A stretch of 64,000 nt of DNA from Bacillota bacterium (GTDB lineage: Bacteria > Bacillota > Clostridia > Lachnospirales > Lachnospiraceae). The notes beneath the pieces were generated by a model. It made no database searches and had not been told where the DNA came from. It saw only the letters and a list, made by a program, of their open reading frames with translations. Positions 17,219 to 26,623 of the stretch are shown piece by piece; position 1 is the first letter of the stretch, and each line of letters begins with the position of its first letter. The stretch is taken from contig JAEWPQ010000033.1 of assembly GCA_023460575.1 (NCBI GenBank), forward strand, positions 1 to 64,000, in the 5' to 3' direction. The position numbers were made by a program, and so were the translations under genes.

Positions 17219-17812
17219 ATGGATCTTTCTGCACTTGTTTTTTCAGACAAATCCCCCTGGCCCGATATTGAAATCGTAACGGCCAATGAACTTTATGCCA
17301 CAGCTATGCTATCCAACATCGGTTCCTGTAATTCGGAAATGTCCGCTATCAGTTTATACGTTTACAACAGCATGATAACCAAACGGTATTTTTACGATAT
17401 CGCAGAATGTTTTCACAGAATCAGCGTTGTAGAAATGCACCATCTCAATATTTTCGGTGAGCTTTGTATTATGCTGGGGGCAGATCCCCGGCTGTGGAGC
17501 TGGCAAAAAGGCCGCATGAAATACTGGACCCCTGCCTGCAACCGTTATCCTACCAGCATCAGCGCCCTGGTATCCAATTCCTTAAACGGAGAGCTGGAAG
17601 CAATCAGAAAATACCAGATGCAATGCCAGTGGATTAACGACTTCCGTATCAAAGCCATCTTAAACCGGATTATAGCAGATGAATTATGTCATGTACAGAT
17701 TTTCCGGCTTATTCTGGCTGAGTTAAACGATGATCCGTTTGAACTGCCTTACGCTTACCGGGTTTGTGAGGAGGACTGCAAAAAAGACTGCGATCCCCCA
17801 AAACCATGCTGA
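17219..17812 (+). CDS. Ferritin-like (rubrerythrin/CotJC-type) di-iron protein
   Basis: A 197-residue four-helix-bundle protein. Possible metal ligands are visible in the expected spacing: an N-terminal EMSAIS helix, EMHHLNIF, then NGELEAIRKY and DELCHVQIF. This is the ferritin-like/rubrerythrin pattern seen in Mn-catalase and CotJC relatives. No rubredoxin domain is present; the C-terminus instead is Cys-rich (five Cys in the last ~20 residues), which is unusual. It may act in oxidative stress or spore coat. Start follows GGGAGGCAAGAA. Confidence 0.75.
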   Translation: MDLSALVFSDKSPWPDIEIVTANELYATAMLSNIGSCNSEMSAISLYVYNSMITKRYFYDIAECFHRISVVEMHHLNIFGELCIMLGADPRLWSWQKGRMKYWTPACNRYPTSISALVSNSLNGELEAIRKYQMQCQWINDFRIKAILNRIIADELCHVQIFRLILAELNDDPFELPYAYRVCEEDCKKDCDPPKPC

Positions 17813-17817
17813 AACCA

Positions 17818-19743
17818 TTACTTCGGGAGGGTCTCATCCCCAGCATTCCGGATCTCCAGACCTTCCTGATACCCCTTTTCCATCTTGTGTCTTGCCTTTC
17901 TGTTTTCCACCGTATCAAACAGAATGGAAAAATCATAATCCTCCGGATACAGCTCTGCAGCCGCAACTAACAGTCTAATCCGTTTGTGGTTAATCCAGAT
18001 TTTCTTATCCGGCATCTGAATCCGGACCACTCCTTTATCGTTCACCGTAGTGCAGACAATCCCCACTTTCTTATCTGGTAAAACAAGCACACTGTCTCCA
18101 ATGGTAAATTTCGTCTGCATGGCGATCTGACTATCTGATGTCTTCTTTATTTTTTCAATTCTGGGACCGTTTGATCTTTTACGGGCTTCCCTGTTTCTGT
18201 CTGACTCCGGTTCTGTCTCCTGCATCCCATAAGCATACCGTTCTGCCCGTTTTATCATGTGCTCCGGCATTCCAAGCCTTCCTGCTATATATAAAGCACA
18301 GCTCTCTCCCGCTTCTCCGATCTCCAGCCTGTATAAAGGTCTTAGGGATTCCCGGTCAAATGCCATACGTGCATTGGTGATTCCCTCCGCTTCCTTTGCG
18401 TAAGTTTTCACTTCCGGATAATGGGTGGTAGCAAGGAATAAGCATCCGCATCTTCTTAACTCCTCCAGTATGGAAATTGCAATTCCCATGCCTTCTGCCG
18501 GATCTGTTCCGGACCCCAGTTCATCCAGTATTACAAGGCTTTCCCTGTCTGCCTTTTCAAGGATGTTCAGTACATTTACGATGTGGGATGAAAAAGTGGA
18601 TAGATTTTCAGTAATATTCTGGCCATCCCCGATGTCACAGAGTACCTGGTTAAACAGGCTGAGCTGTCCTTCTTTGCAAGGTAAATGAAGTCCGCACTGG
18701 GCCATGATGGAAAATAAGCCTACTGTCTTAATGGAAACGGTCTTACCTCCTGTGTTAGGTCCTGTTATAACAATTCCTCTGCCGTCTTTGCCCAGTTCAA
18801 AGTTTAAAGGAACCACCTGATCCGGGTTCATAAACGGATGACGCCCTTCGGCAATCCGTATGATCCGTTCTGTGTGAATCTCCGGCTCCACCCCGTTCAT
18901 ATCTGCACTGAGTTTTGCTTTTGCAAAAAGGAAATCCAGTTTTTCTAAGACCTGCATGTTTTCTGTCAGAACTGGAAGCTGCTCTTCTACCAGGGCTGTA
19001 AGGGTATAGAGGATTCTCCTGGTTTCATTCTCCTCTTCGATTCTTAAATTATCCAGTTCTCCATTTAACGACGCTATGGCAGATGGTTCTATAAAAAGAG
19101 TGGAACCGGTAGACGACTGGTCAATGACACTGCCTGGCACCGCCGGCTTATACTCCTTTTTCACCGGCAGGCATACCTTACCGTTTCTGATGGTAATATA
19201 GGAATCAGAAAAATACTTTTTATTACCCCGAAGCATGGTTTCAGCCTTTGTTCTCACCTTCTCTTCCATTCGGACTATGTCCTGGCGAACACTTCTTAAA
19301 TACTTGCTGGCTGTGTCATCTACCCGATTGTTCCTGATACTTTCATAAAGTTCCCTGGCAAGATCCTCTAAAGGATTTAAGTTCTCTTCATAATAGGCCA
19401 GACTCAGTTCTAGATGCTTGCATCGGTTTAAGAAATCCTTATACCTTTTTACTCCTGTTAGCATCGTTCCGATGAATTCCAGTTCCTCCGGCATCAAAAA
19501 ACTTTCCTGCGTGACTGTTTTAAAAATTGCCAAAAGGCCGTTCATGGCCACTGCCGGAGGCTGCCCCATGCGGTCCAGGATCATTCTTGCCTGGGTTGTG
19601 TCCCGAAGATTTTTCCTTACCTCTGCTTCTTTTAACTCAGGTGTTAAATTCCTGATCCGCTCCTTTGCACCATCTGTATGTGCCAGTTCTTCCAATCTTT
19701 CTAAAATACGGTTAAATTCTAATATTTGAAATGTGTGATTCAT
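17818..19743 (-). CDS. MutS2-like ATPase lacking the Smr nuclease domain
   Basis: A 641-residue MutS-family protein. The core/clamp region carries VCLPVKKEYK and SSTGSTLFIEP; the ATPase has Walker A GPNTGGKTVS, LVILDELGSGTDPAEG (Walker B plus signature) and ATTHYPEVK. These are MutS2-like rather than MutS1-like features. The C-terminus has a short KOW-like segment (FTIGDSVLVLPDKKVG) but no LDLRG/Smr nuclease. MutS2 proteins act on recombination intermediates or collided ribosomes; this one must act without an intrinsic nuclease. ATG 19743 follows AGGGAG; an upstream ATG lacks a site. Confidence 0.85.
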   Translation of the reverse strand: MNHTFQILEFNRILERLEELAHTDGAKERIRNLTPELKEAEVRKNLRDTTQARMILDRMGQPPAVAMNGLLAIFKTVTQESFLMPEELEFIGTMLTGVKRYKDFLNRCKHLELSLAYYEENLNPLEDLARELYESIRNNRVDDTASKYLRSVRQDIVRMEEKVRTKAETMLRGNKKYFSDSYITIRNGKVCLPVKKEYKPAVPGSVIDQSSTGSTLFIEPSAIASLNGELDNLRIEEENETRRILYTLTALVEEQLPVLTENMQVLEKLDFLFAKAKLSADMNGVEPEIHTERIIRIAEGRHPFMNPDQVVPLNFELGKDGRGIVITGPNTGGKTVSIKTVGLFSIMAQCGLHLPCKEGQLSLFNQVLCDIGDGQNITENLSTFSSHIVNVLNILEKADRESLVILDELGSGTDPAEGMGIAISILEELRRCGCLFLATTHYPEVKTYAKEAEGITNARMAFDRESLRPLYRLEIGEAGESCALYIAGRLGMPEHMIKRAERYAYGMQETEPESDRNREARKRSNGPRIEKIKKTSDSQIAMQTKFTIGDSVLVLPDKKVGIVCTTVNDKGVVRIQMPDKKIWINHKRIRLLVAAAELYPEDYDFSILFDTVENRKARHKMEKGYQEGLEIRNAGDETLPK

Positions 19744-19819
19744 GTTGTTCTCCCTGTTCTGTCTTTTCAAGTTTCCAAAAGATTCATGGAGCAATCAGCC
19801 AGGCCTGTTTTGATACACA

Positions 19820-19860
19820 AAAAAGGCCTGTAAGACTACAAATCCTCGTCTTACAGGTCT
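19820..19860 (-). terminator. Terminator upstream of the MutS2-like gene
   Basis: Arms 19824-19836 and 19848-19860 (13 bp with one G-T pair) are followed on the minus strand by TTTTTTGTG. It ends the transcript of the tandem Nudix gene. The remaining bases up to 20038 show nothing else. Confidence 0.85.
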
Positions 19861-20038
19861 AAAATCCTGTCAGTCAGCTTTGTATCTTCATGGGATAAAC
19901 AGGTACACAAAACAAAGGAATGCAGAGACTGCCTTCCTGTCTGGTATTCCTGTTCACATTATGATTCTGATTTACGCTCCATGATTTGACACAATTAACA
20001 TAAACACACTTCCTGTTTTCTTTGATAGTTTTACTATA

Positions 20039-21085
20039 TCATAAATCCTGCAGTCCGGTCAATCTCTTTTTATTGTACCACTGTGCAAGCATGTGAAGTT
20101 CCTTTTCATTTAAACAGTTTACCAAAGTTCCATCTTTCATCCGGCTTAAGCATTCCTCGTAATCCATCCAGAGTACGGATTCCACCTCGTCTTTCTGAAG
20201 TACAAGATTGTTCTCATCCACCGGCTTTTCATAGACATAGACATGGCTGATTTCATGATTGCGAAATGGCCGTCCATAAAACACAGCCTCCTCCTGTTCC
20301 TCATGAAGTCCCACATAGGAAAGTTCTTCCTGTGCAGCATCAATCCCCAGTTCTTCTGACAGCTCCCTGACAGCCGATATAAGGTAATCATCACCTGCCG
20401 GAATATGCCCTGCAGAAGAGATATCATAGCAGCCTGGATAGGCATCCTTGCCTGCGCTGCGTTTCTGCAATAGCAGGTCAAATCCGCTTTTGTCATTGGG
20501 TCTCACGATCCATACGTGGGAAGTTCCATGAAGCATCCCCTCCCGGTGCATCATAAAACGGGCCCGTATCCTCCCAGTGGTATTGCCACTCTTATCCCGT
20601 TCTTCCAAAAGCTCTAACGGTGCTCCGTCTAACGAAGCGGCCTTTAATTTGTCTTTCCGATACTGCAGTTTCAGAGAGAAAAATGGGATCTGATCCTTTA
20701 GCAGTTCAAAAAAGATCCGGTCCCCTTCCCATATGGGAAGACTGTCGACTTCCTCAACCGGCACCCATTCGAGAACTCCCTCCTGACAATTTATAATTGA
20801 GCCCTCAAAATTATCAGCTGTATATAAAAACATATATTCATCAGGATACTGGTCTGACACAAAGGTGATAATTCCCCTGAGTTTATAAGACAGAAGAGTC
20901 AGTCCGGTTTCCTCTTTTACTTCTCTTAAAAGACACTCTTCCGGGCTTTCCCCTTCCTCCAGATGACCGCCCACTCCCAGCCATTTATCCTGATTGATAT
21001 CATTTTTCTTCTTTATCCGGTGAAGCATGAGATAGCGCCCCTCATTTTCAATGTAGCAAAGGGTTGTTAAGTTCTGATGCGCCAT
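20039..21085 (-). CDS. Tandem two-domain Nudix protein
   Basis: A 348-residue protein with two complete Nudix folds. The first (residues 1-~150) resembles 8-oxo-dGTP-type MutT proteins, with box GGHLEEGESPEECLLREV and KEETGL after it. The second (~170-335) resembles the IDI/YfcD type, with AGHIPAGDDYLISAVREL then SEELGI; one Glu of the box is Asp. In most genomes these are separate genes, so this is a fusion. Substrates cannot be assigned. It lies 13 bases downstream of a small membrane-anchored protein gene. Confidence 0.85.
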   Translation of the reverse strand: MAHQNLTTLCYIENEGRYLMLHRIKKKNDINQDKWLGVGGHLEEGESPEECLLREVKEETGLTLLSYKLRGIITFVSDQYPDEYMFLYTADNFEGSIINCQEGVLEWVPVEEVDSLPIWEGDRIFFELLKDQIPFFSLKLQYRKDKLKAASLDGAPLELLEERDKSGNTTGRIRARFMMHREGMLHGTSHVWIVRPNDKSGFDLLLQKRSAGKDAYPGCYDISSAGHIPAGDDYLISAVRELSEELGIDAAQEELSYVGLHEEQEEAVFYGRPFRNHEISHVYVYEKPVDENNLVLQKDEVESVLWMDYEECLSRMKDGTLVNCLNEKELHMLAQWYNKKRLTGLQDL

Positions 21086-21098
21086 ATCTGGTTCCTCC

Positions 21099-21494
21099 TT
21101 ACTTCTTCTCTGTTAAAACTGCGTTCTCATTGATATCTGCAGCCGTTTCCCTGATCTCTTCCCCTGAGGCCAGTACCTCCACCTGCACCACACAATTCGT
21201 TTTCTTACCATCATAAATGACCGGAACCCGATATGTGCCCGCTTTATTCCAGTCACACTGGCTGACATCAAAGGTGAAGCCGGAAAGATCGTAATTCTCT
21301 GTATTAAAATACCGCTCTGCCTGCAGATCCGGTGCTGTTCCAAGGGTGGTCTTTGCATAATACGTAGTTGTGGCATTATCATCAAAGATCGGCTCTGCTT
21401 TGCCCTTTAAGGTCTGGAACAGAAGAACCAGTACCAGTGCTAAAACGATCGTTCCGAACAATGTAAAGTGTAAATGAAATTTCCTTTGCTTCAT
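21099..21494 (-). CDS. Membrane-anchored small protein with Ig-like fold
   Basis: A 131-residue protein with an N-terminal basic stretch and one transmembrane helix (about residues 10-30), then an extracellular part. The segment FDVSQCDWNKAGTYRVPVIYDG to VVQVEV resembles a bacterial Ig-like/BIG domain with two Cys that might pair. The start at 21494 has GGAGG five bases before it; an ATG 12 bases earlier overlaps the ribosome-binding site. No specific function recognised. It is co-oriented with the tandem Nudix gene. Confidence 0.7.
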   Translation of the reverse strand: MKQRKFHLHFTLFGTIVLALVLVLLFQTLKGKAEPIFDDNATTTYYAKTTLGTAPDLQAERYFNTENYDLSGFTFDVSQCDWNKAGTYRVPVIYDGKKTNCVVQVEVLASGEEIRETAADINENAVLTEKK

Positions 21495-21697
21495 CTGGGC
21501 CTCCATACTTATATCCGCTTGTTTTCCCTGCGGCAGCTGCAGGGAACCTCTTGTTCCATGAAAAAAGCTGCGTTTAAGGCAGCGCAGTCCTATATTATCT
21601 TACCATATAATTTCCATCCTGGCATCCACTGATTTATTACAATTTCATAAATTTATCATAAAGAAGTTCTTTTCATGTCACTGTGTTATGGTAAAGC

Positions 21698-21739
21698 AAA
21701 AAACTCCCCGCCGGTTCTGGAAACCGGTAAAGAGTTTTT
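21698..21739 (-). terminator. Terminator after the ABC/GntR operon
   Basis: Outer AAAACTC/GAGTTTTT arms and an inner CCGGTT/AACCGG stem (21698-21739), on the minus strand ending in a T-run, eight bases after the GntR stop. Confidence 0.85.
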
Positions 21740-21747
21740 GGGATTAA

Positions 21748-22377
21748 TTATAAAATTTTATTTTTCATTAATTCTATATCATAAACAAGGATTTCCTTCG
21801 CACGTTCAAAATCCCCTTCTTCAATGGCTTCCACAAGTTTAAAATGATCGTAATCTCCTTCTTCCTTGTTCTCCCATACCTTTAAAAAATACTGATTGGC
21901 GATCAGGGTACATAATCGTAAGGAATCATTCAATGACTTCTGTAAATAGCGGTTCCCGCAAAATCCGCAAAGAGCTTTGTGAAATTTCTGATTCTGGTCC
22001 CAGTGAGCTTTAATATCCTGGCATTCAATAATTTCAGCTGCCTGTTCGTTCAGTTCTCGCAGTTCATTTAACTGCGCTTCCGATATCTTATCAAAACACC
22101 GCTCCAGTGCTCCCACCTCAATTATTTTACGGAATTCTATGGTTTCAATAATTTCACCTGGCGTGATTAAAGACAGCTGATAGCCAAAGCGTGGTATATT
22201 ATTGAGCACACCCTCGCCGCACAATTGAACCAGCGCTTCTCTGACAGGTGTCTTGCTGACCTGATATTTGTCTATTAAAGTCTTTTCGTTGATGATTTCG
22301 TTGGCCTGATAGAAACCGTCCAGAATATCCTTTAATATTCCCTCATATACCTGGGTTTTAATTGACTGTTCCTGCAT
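21748..22377 (-). CDS. GntR-family (FCD) transcriptional regulator of the sugar ABC operon
   Basis: A 209-residue regulator with an N-terminal winged helix (KTLIDKYQVSKTPVREALVQL, about residues 30-50) and a C-terminal helical FCD ligand domain with metal-binding His/Asp positions (NQKFHKALCG, YDHFKLVEAIEEGD). It is the last gene of the UroD-ABC run and probably controls it; the 27-bp palindrome at 26624-26650 is a good candidate operator. The inducer is likely the transported compound or a metabolite. Confidence 0.85.
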   Translation of the reverse strand: MQEQSIKTQVYEGILKDILDGFYQANEIINEKTLIDKYQVSKTPVREALVQLCGEGVLNNIPRFGYQLSLITPGEIIETIEFRKIIEVGALERCFDKISEAQLNELRELNEQAAEIIECQDIKAHWDQNQKFHKALCGFCGNRYLQKSLNDSLRLCTLIANQYFLKVWENKEEGDYDHFKLVEAIEEGDFERAKEILVYDIELMKNKIL

Positions 22378-22426
22378 ATTGTTTTCATTTCCTTTCGCTT
22401 CGCCTAAAATACAAATCCTTACTCAC

Positions 22427-23266
22427 TCACCCCTTTACAGCACCAGCCATTGCGCCTGCCTTTTGTAAAGTCTGCAGTAATAAATATAGCACAACAATTG
22501 GTATAATTACAAGTGTCGTTCCGGAAAGAATAACAGGCCAGGGAGTAGAAAGGCCTTCACTGACCGGAAGCAGCGAAATCGTTACCATAAGAGTATATTT
22601 GACTTGCTTTCTTAAATAAAGAACCGGCCAGAAAAAATCATTCCATCTTGCAATCAGGGTAACCGCTGCCCAGGAAGCCAGAGCAGGCTTGATGACTGGA
22701 AGAATTATCTTAATAAAGATCATGAAATCCTTACACCCGTCTATTTTAGCAGCCTCCACCAGTTCATCAGGAACATCGCAGATATACTGGTGCATATAGA
22801 AAATACCCACTGCAGTAGCAATTCGTGGAATTACCAGAGACCACAGGCTGTTGATTAAATTCAGTTTTTTCATAATTACAAATAATGGCACTGCCCCTGT
22901 CTCAGGCGGCACAAGCATGGTCGCAATCACAAAATAAAACAGAAAGTCCCTGCCTGGAAACTTATATTTTGCAAAAGCAAAACCAGCAAGGGAACAAAAG
23001 AAAAGGGATGTCACTGTACCCATGACCGTGGTGAATATACTGTTAAAAGCATTTTGCATGACAGGTATCGTCTCAAACAGGCGCCTGTAGTTATCAAGGG
23101 TAGGATCAGACACCCATATGGAATGAATTCCGCTCATTGTCTCGGATGAGGGTTTGAGTGAAATCAGGCACATCCACAAGATCGGCATGATGCATATGAA
23201 TGATATGATAACCAGTACCGTATGGATGAGAAATGATACTGTTGTTTGTTTTCTTCTATATACCAT
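22427..23266 (-). CDS. Carbohydrate-type ABC transporter permease (MalG-like)
   Basis: A 279-residue permease with six predicted transmembrane helices and the cytoplasmic EAA loop (DELVEAAKIDGCKDFMIFIKIILP), which docks to the ATPase. It pairs with the permease encoded 12 bases upstream. No ATPase gene is present in this operon, so it probably uses a shared MsmK-type ATPase encoded elsewhere. Confidence 0.92.
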   Translation of the reverse strand: MVYRRKQTTVSFLIHTVLVIISFICIMPILWMCLISLKPSSETMSGIHSIWVSDPTLDNYRRLFETIPVMQNAFNSIFTTVMGTVTSLFFCSLAGFAFAKYKFPGRDFLFYFVIATMLVPPETGAVPLFVIMKKLNLINSLWSLVIPRIATAVGIFYMHQYICDVPDELVEAAKIDGCKDFMIFIKIILPVIKPALASWAAVTLIARWNDFFWPVLYLRKQVKYTLMVTISLLPVSEGLSTPWPVILSGTTLVIIPIVVLYLLLQTLQKAGAMAGAVKG

Positions 23267-23278
23267 GGCTTTACTCTC

Positions 23279-24148
23279 CTATAATTTTTCCTGTTTTCTT
23301 CGGGCAATGAGCTGAACCACAGAGATTGCCGCCAGAATCAGAACGAGAATAACACCGATTGCAGACGCATATCCCATATTAAAGATGTTAAATCCTGACT
23401 CATACATGTATTGGAACAGCGAGGTATTTGATGTTCCCGGTCCCGGCAGGATATAGGATTCATTAAACAGTTTCCAGCTGTCAACTGTCAGGGTGATGGA
23501 ACAGAAAAATAAGATGTTTCCTAATGACGGCAGCGTAATGCTGCAAAACTGCTTCCACATATTGGCACCATCAACGGTTGCCGCTTCATAATAGTCTCTT
23601 GGAATATTTAACAGACCAGAAAAAATAATCATGGTAAACCATGGAGTATTTCTCCACACATTTAAAATAATAACCGGAATCTTGGAAAACGTTGTACTGG
23701 TAAGCCAGGGAACCTTTCCTATTCCCATGGCTTTCAGTACTTCGTTAATCAAACCGGCATTCTCATCAAAGAGCATCCGGAAAATCAAACCCATGGCTAT
23801 GGCCGCACAGATATTGGGCAGAAAGGTAACCGTCTTAAAAAAGGTACTCCCTTTTAAATGCCCGTAATTTAACAGACTTGCGATGGTTACAGCCAGAAAC
23901 ATAATAATAATCAGACCGGAAATCCAGTACACCACAGTATTTTCAAGGGCTGCCCAGAACATATTATCAATGAAGAGCTTTTTGTAATTTTCAAACCCGC
24001 AAAACTCCGGTGCACCGATTCCTTTCCAGTTGGTGAGGCTGATGTAGAATGTCCATACTGTGGGGATCAGCTGGAACATCAAAAACAAAAGAAAAAACGG
24101 CAGGATAAACAGGTATGGAATTTTATTTTTCCTTATGATCTGCAGCAT
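23279..24148 (-). CDS. Carbohydrate-type ABC transporter permease (MalF/UgpA-like)
   Basis: A 289-residue integral membrane protein with an N-terminal LPFFLLFLMFQLIPTVWTFY helix and the EAA loop (DYYEAATVDGANMWKQFCSI). Partner of the MalG-like permease and the lipoprotein binding protein encoded on either side; together they form the CUT1-type sugar/sugar-like importer. Confidence 0.92.
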   Translation of the reverse strand: MLQIIRKNKIPYLFILPFFLLFLMFQLIPTVWTFYISLTNWKGIGAPEFCGFENYKKLFIDNMFWAALENTVVYWISGLIIIMFLAVTIASLLNYGHLKGSTFFKTVTFLPNICAAIAMGLIFRMLFDENAGLINEVLKAMGIGKVPWLTSTTFSKIPVIILNVWRNTPWFTMIIFSGLLNIPRDYYEAATVDGANMWKQFCSITLPSLGNILFFCSITLTVDSWKLFNESYILPGPGTSNTSLFQYMYESGFNIFNMGYASAIGVILVLILAAISVVQLIARRKQEKL

Positions 24149-24197
24149 ACTGATTCTCCTTCACTTTTCTGGGGAGAGAGTAACTCTCCCCATTGAT

Positions 24198-25607
24198 TTA
24201 CTTCATTATCTTTGCCTGTCCGATTTTTGCCTTTAAATTTTTATCCATATTCGCAATAGCCTGTTCCATAGTCTGGTTGCCTGCTACATAGGTTTCTAAT
24301 TCTGCTGATATGATCTCATCTGCTTCTGCATCCTGTGGTGTAATTATTAAATTGGCAGCACCGTTTTCAAGACACTTTCCTTCCATTTCCCTGAAAGACT
24401 GTCCTCCGTAGTAGTCAGACGGTTCTTTCCAGAAATCATCCTCAAGCAATTTCAGACAGATAGGATTGGCATAAGGTGCGTTCTGTTTTTCCATGGATTT
24501 TACCCAGGTATTTCTGGACTCTGCATCGAACTGGAAATCATGCCACAGCTGCTCCAGCAGGCCTGCATACACATTGTCGCCTTTGTTAACAATGCAAAAA
24601 TAAGAAGATACGGGTGCACCCGCTTTTCCCACTGATTCAAATTCGGGAGATGCCATGACTCTCCATTTTCCAGAGGTTGCTGTGCAGTTCTTTCTTAAAA
24701 ATTCGTCCCAGAAAGCTCCGATATAAAAGGTTGCTACCTGCCCATTATTGATAGCATCATATAATGCAGGCTCCATAATCTCGGATTTAAGCAAAAGTCC
24801 CTGCTGGTACATGGTATCCAAAGTTCCAAGTGCAAGCTTTGTTCCCTCATCCTGACCGATCACGACATTTCCTGATTCATCCCATATTTTTGCATTTGCC
24901 TGAGGCATTAACCCTCTTCTTCCCCAGTATCTCCATGTTTTGCTTCCTGGGCTGATATAGGATAAGTAAACAGTGCCATTACTTTTTTCTTTTAAAAGTT
25001 TGCCGGCCTCCATGTAACCATCAAACGTACTCATCATGGCTGGATCAATTCCGTACTTATCAAAAATTTCCTTATTGTAGAACAGCACATTCGGTCTGAC
25101 TGACTCCGGCAATCCGTAAGTGTGTCCATTCACTGTTGCATCATTGGCTGCTCCGTCAACCAGATCTTTTAAATAAGGCTGTAAGAACTCTGTTTCATCC
25201 TTCAGTAATCCGCCCTGTGATAATTCCATGATGTTAACCGGGTCTAAATAAGTAGCATCCGGCAGATCATCCACAGCTCCTGATAAAGCAGTCATGGTGA
25301 TCTTTTCACGGCTCTTTGCGTGCCCTTCTGTCTGGACAATGCTGATCTTCACGTCCGGTGCAATATCTTTGTGGCGTTCCAGCCATGCATCAAAATATTC
25401 CTGCAGATATTGAGGCTGTCCGGTTCCGTATATGGTGATTGTCCCCGACGGATATACCGTTTCTTTCGCAGCAGCCTGTGTTCCTGCCTCCGCTTTCTTA
25501 GTTTCCTGCGCTTTCTCTTCTTTTGGAGCATTGCCTCCGCCACAGCCTGCAAGCGTTGACAGAACCATGGTACCTGTTAATAGTGCTGCAATCATTTTCT
25601 TTCGCAT
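24198..25607 (-). CDS. Extracellular solute-binding lipoprotein (CUT1 family)
   Basis: A 469-residue lipoprotein with signal peptide and lipobox LAGC (Cys22), then a periplasmic-binding-protein fold of the family 1 sugar type. Typical segments are ITIYGTGQPQYLQEYFDAW and the central VLFYNKEIFDKYGIDP. The start at 25607 follows GGGAGGG; a start five codons upstream lies inside that site. Substrate unknown; neighbouring UroD-family enzyme suggests something other than a plain sugar, or an aromatic/methylated compound. Confidence 0.9.
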   Translation of the reverse strand: MRKKMIAALLTGTMVLSTLAGCGGGNAPKEEKAQETKKAEAGTQAAAKETVYPSGTITIYGTGQPQYLQEYFDAWLERHKDIAPDVKISIVQTEGHAKSREKITMTALSGAVDDLPDATYLDPVNIMELSQGGLLKDETEFLQPYLKDLVDGAANDATVNGHTYGLPESVRPNVLFYNKEIFDKYGIDPAMMSTFDGYMEAGKLLKEKSNGTVYLSYISPGSKTWRYWGRRGLMPQANAKIWDESGNVVIGQDEGTKLALGTLDTMYQQGLLLKSEIMEPALYDAINNGQVATFYIGAFWDEFLRKNCTATSGKWRVMASPEFESVGKAGAPVSSYFCIVNKGDNVYAGLLEQLWHDFQFDAESRNTWVKSMEKQNAPYANPICLKLLEDDFWKEPSDYYGGQSFREMEGKCLENGAANLIITPQDAEADEIISAELETYVAGNQTMEQAIANMDKNLKAKIGQAKIMK

Positions 25608-25636
25608 AACAAACCCTCCCAAATTGTCAGTTTTTT

Positions 25637-26596
25637 CTACACTTCTCTGGCTGCATCTGTAATTGCTTTGATTCTTTCATATGGAATCTCAGTTGGTAAT
25701 GTACAGTCTGCCCCCAGTATAAATGCCGTCTTTCCATAGTCTCTTATTATCTTCTTTGCTTCTGCCTTCAGTTCTTCTATGGTACCCTCAACCATAACTC
25801 CGCTTCTGTTTTTCAATCCCCCCATTACTGTTGTACCTGGAAATAACTTTCTTCCCTGCTCCAGACTGAAATCAGTTTCGTAAACTCCCCAGTTTACTAC
25901 ATCTGCCAGTCCGTTATAGGACGCGTAGCGATCCATGTTTAAATTATCCTTGCACATATGAAGGAAATTAATACCTCCCGCATCCTTTGAAGCCTTTAGA
26001 ATCTGTTTGTCAAACGGTTCGATGTACTCAGCAAATTCTTCATCTGTGAAGTAATGTCTTTCCCCGCCTAATGCTGCATAATAAATTCCATCTAACCCCA
26101 GTTCATGATATTTAGCTGCCAGCTGGCATAAGACATCAGTAATTCGCTTAAAAGCTTCCACAACCGGTGCAGGATTTTCTCTGAGATGGGTACAGATTAA
26201 TTCTCTAGTCTTTTCGTATCCATATCTGCTTTCGTTGGGATGAATCGCAGATGCACAGATTCCATGAAGTGTTCCCAAAGAAAATGCATCGCCATCTGCC
26301 TGTTCCAAAATTCTCTTTACCAGATCCACCTGTTTTTGCATAAATGTGTCATTCATTGAATAGGCCGGAATTTGATTCCAGTCATCTGGAGTTTTGATTA
26401 CTCCTGCGTCAGGAATGAGGTTTTCATTCATAATTTTAATGATGTCAGTATCTGTTTCCTCAAAAAATTTCAGATGAGATAAAATCCCCCTTTCTCCATG
26501 TTCTTCGCCTGCCGGAAAATGCAGAGAAAACCCTGTAGGCACATAATCTGCCTCTTTTCCCCGTATTGCTGCAATAACACGCTCTCTCTTCTTCAT
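25637..26596 (-). CDS. Uroporphyrinogen decarboxylase-family protein (methyltransferase-like)
   Basis: A 319-residue UroD-superfamily protein of the type related to MtaA/MtbA methyltransferases rather than heme synthesis. The opening KKRERVIAAIRGKEADYVP is the family start, and FLHMCKDN with the late GADCTLPTEIPYERI supplies the His-x-Cys and Cys that bind zinc in methyltransferase members. I chose ATG 26596, which follows AGGGAA, over an upstream ATG lying in the palindrome. First gene of the ABC operon, so it probably processes the imported substrate; no corrinoid protein gene is next to it. Confidence 0.85.
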   Translation of the reverse strand: MKKRERVIAAIRGKEADYVPTGFSLHFPAGEEHGERGILSHLKFFEETDTDIIKIMNENLIPDAGVIKTPDDWNQIPAYSMNDTFMQKQVDLVKRILEQADGDAFSLGTLHGICASAIHPNESRYGYEKTRELICTHLRENPAPVVEAFKRITDVLCQLAAKYHELGLDGIYYAALGGERHYFTDEEFAEYIEPFDKQILKASKDAGGINFLHMCKDNLNMDRYASYNGLADVVNWGVYETDFSLEQGRKLFPGTTVMGGLKNRSGVMVEGTIEELKAEAKKIIRDYGKTAFILGADCTLPTEIPYERIKAITDAAREV

Positions 26597-26623
26597 CTCG
26601 GTTTCCCTAGCCTTTCTTCTATT

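Noticed and set aside
25637..26596. Heme-synthesis uroporphyrinogen decarboxylase (hemE)
   Set aside because: Has His-x-Cys and late Cys zinc-site motifs of the methyltransferase branch and sits in an ABC operon with no heme genes.
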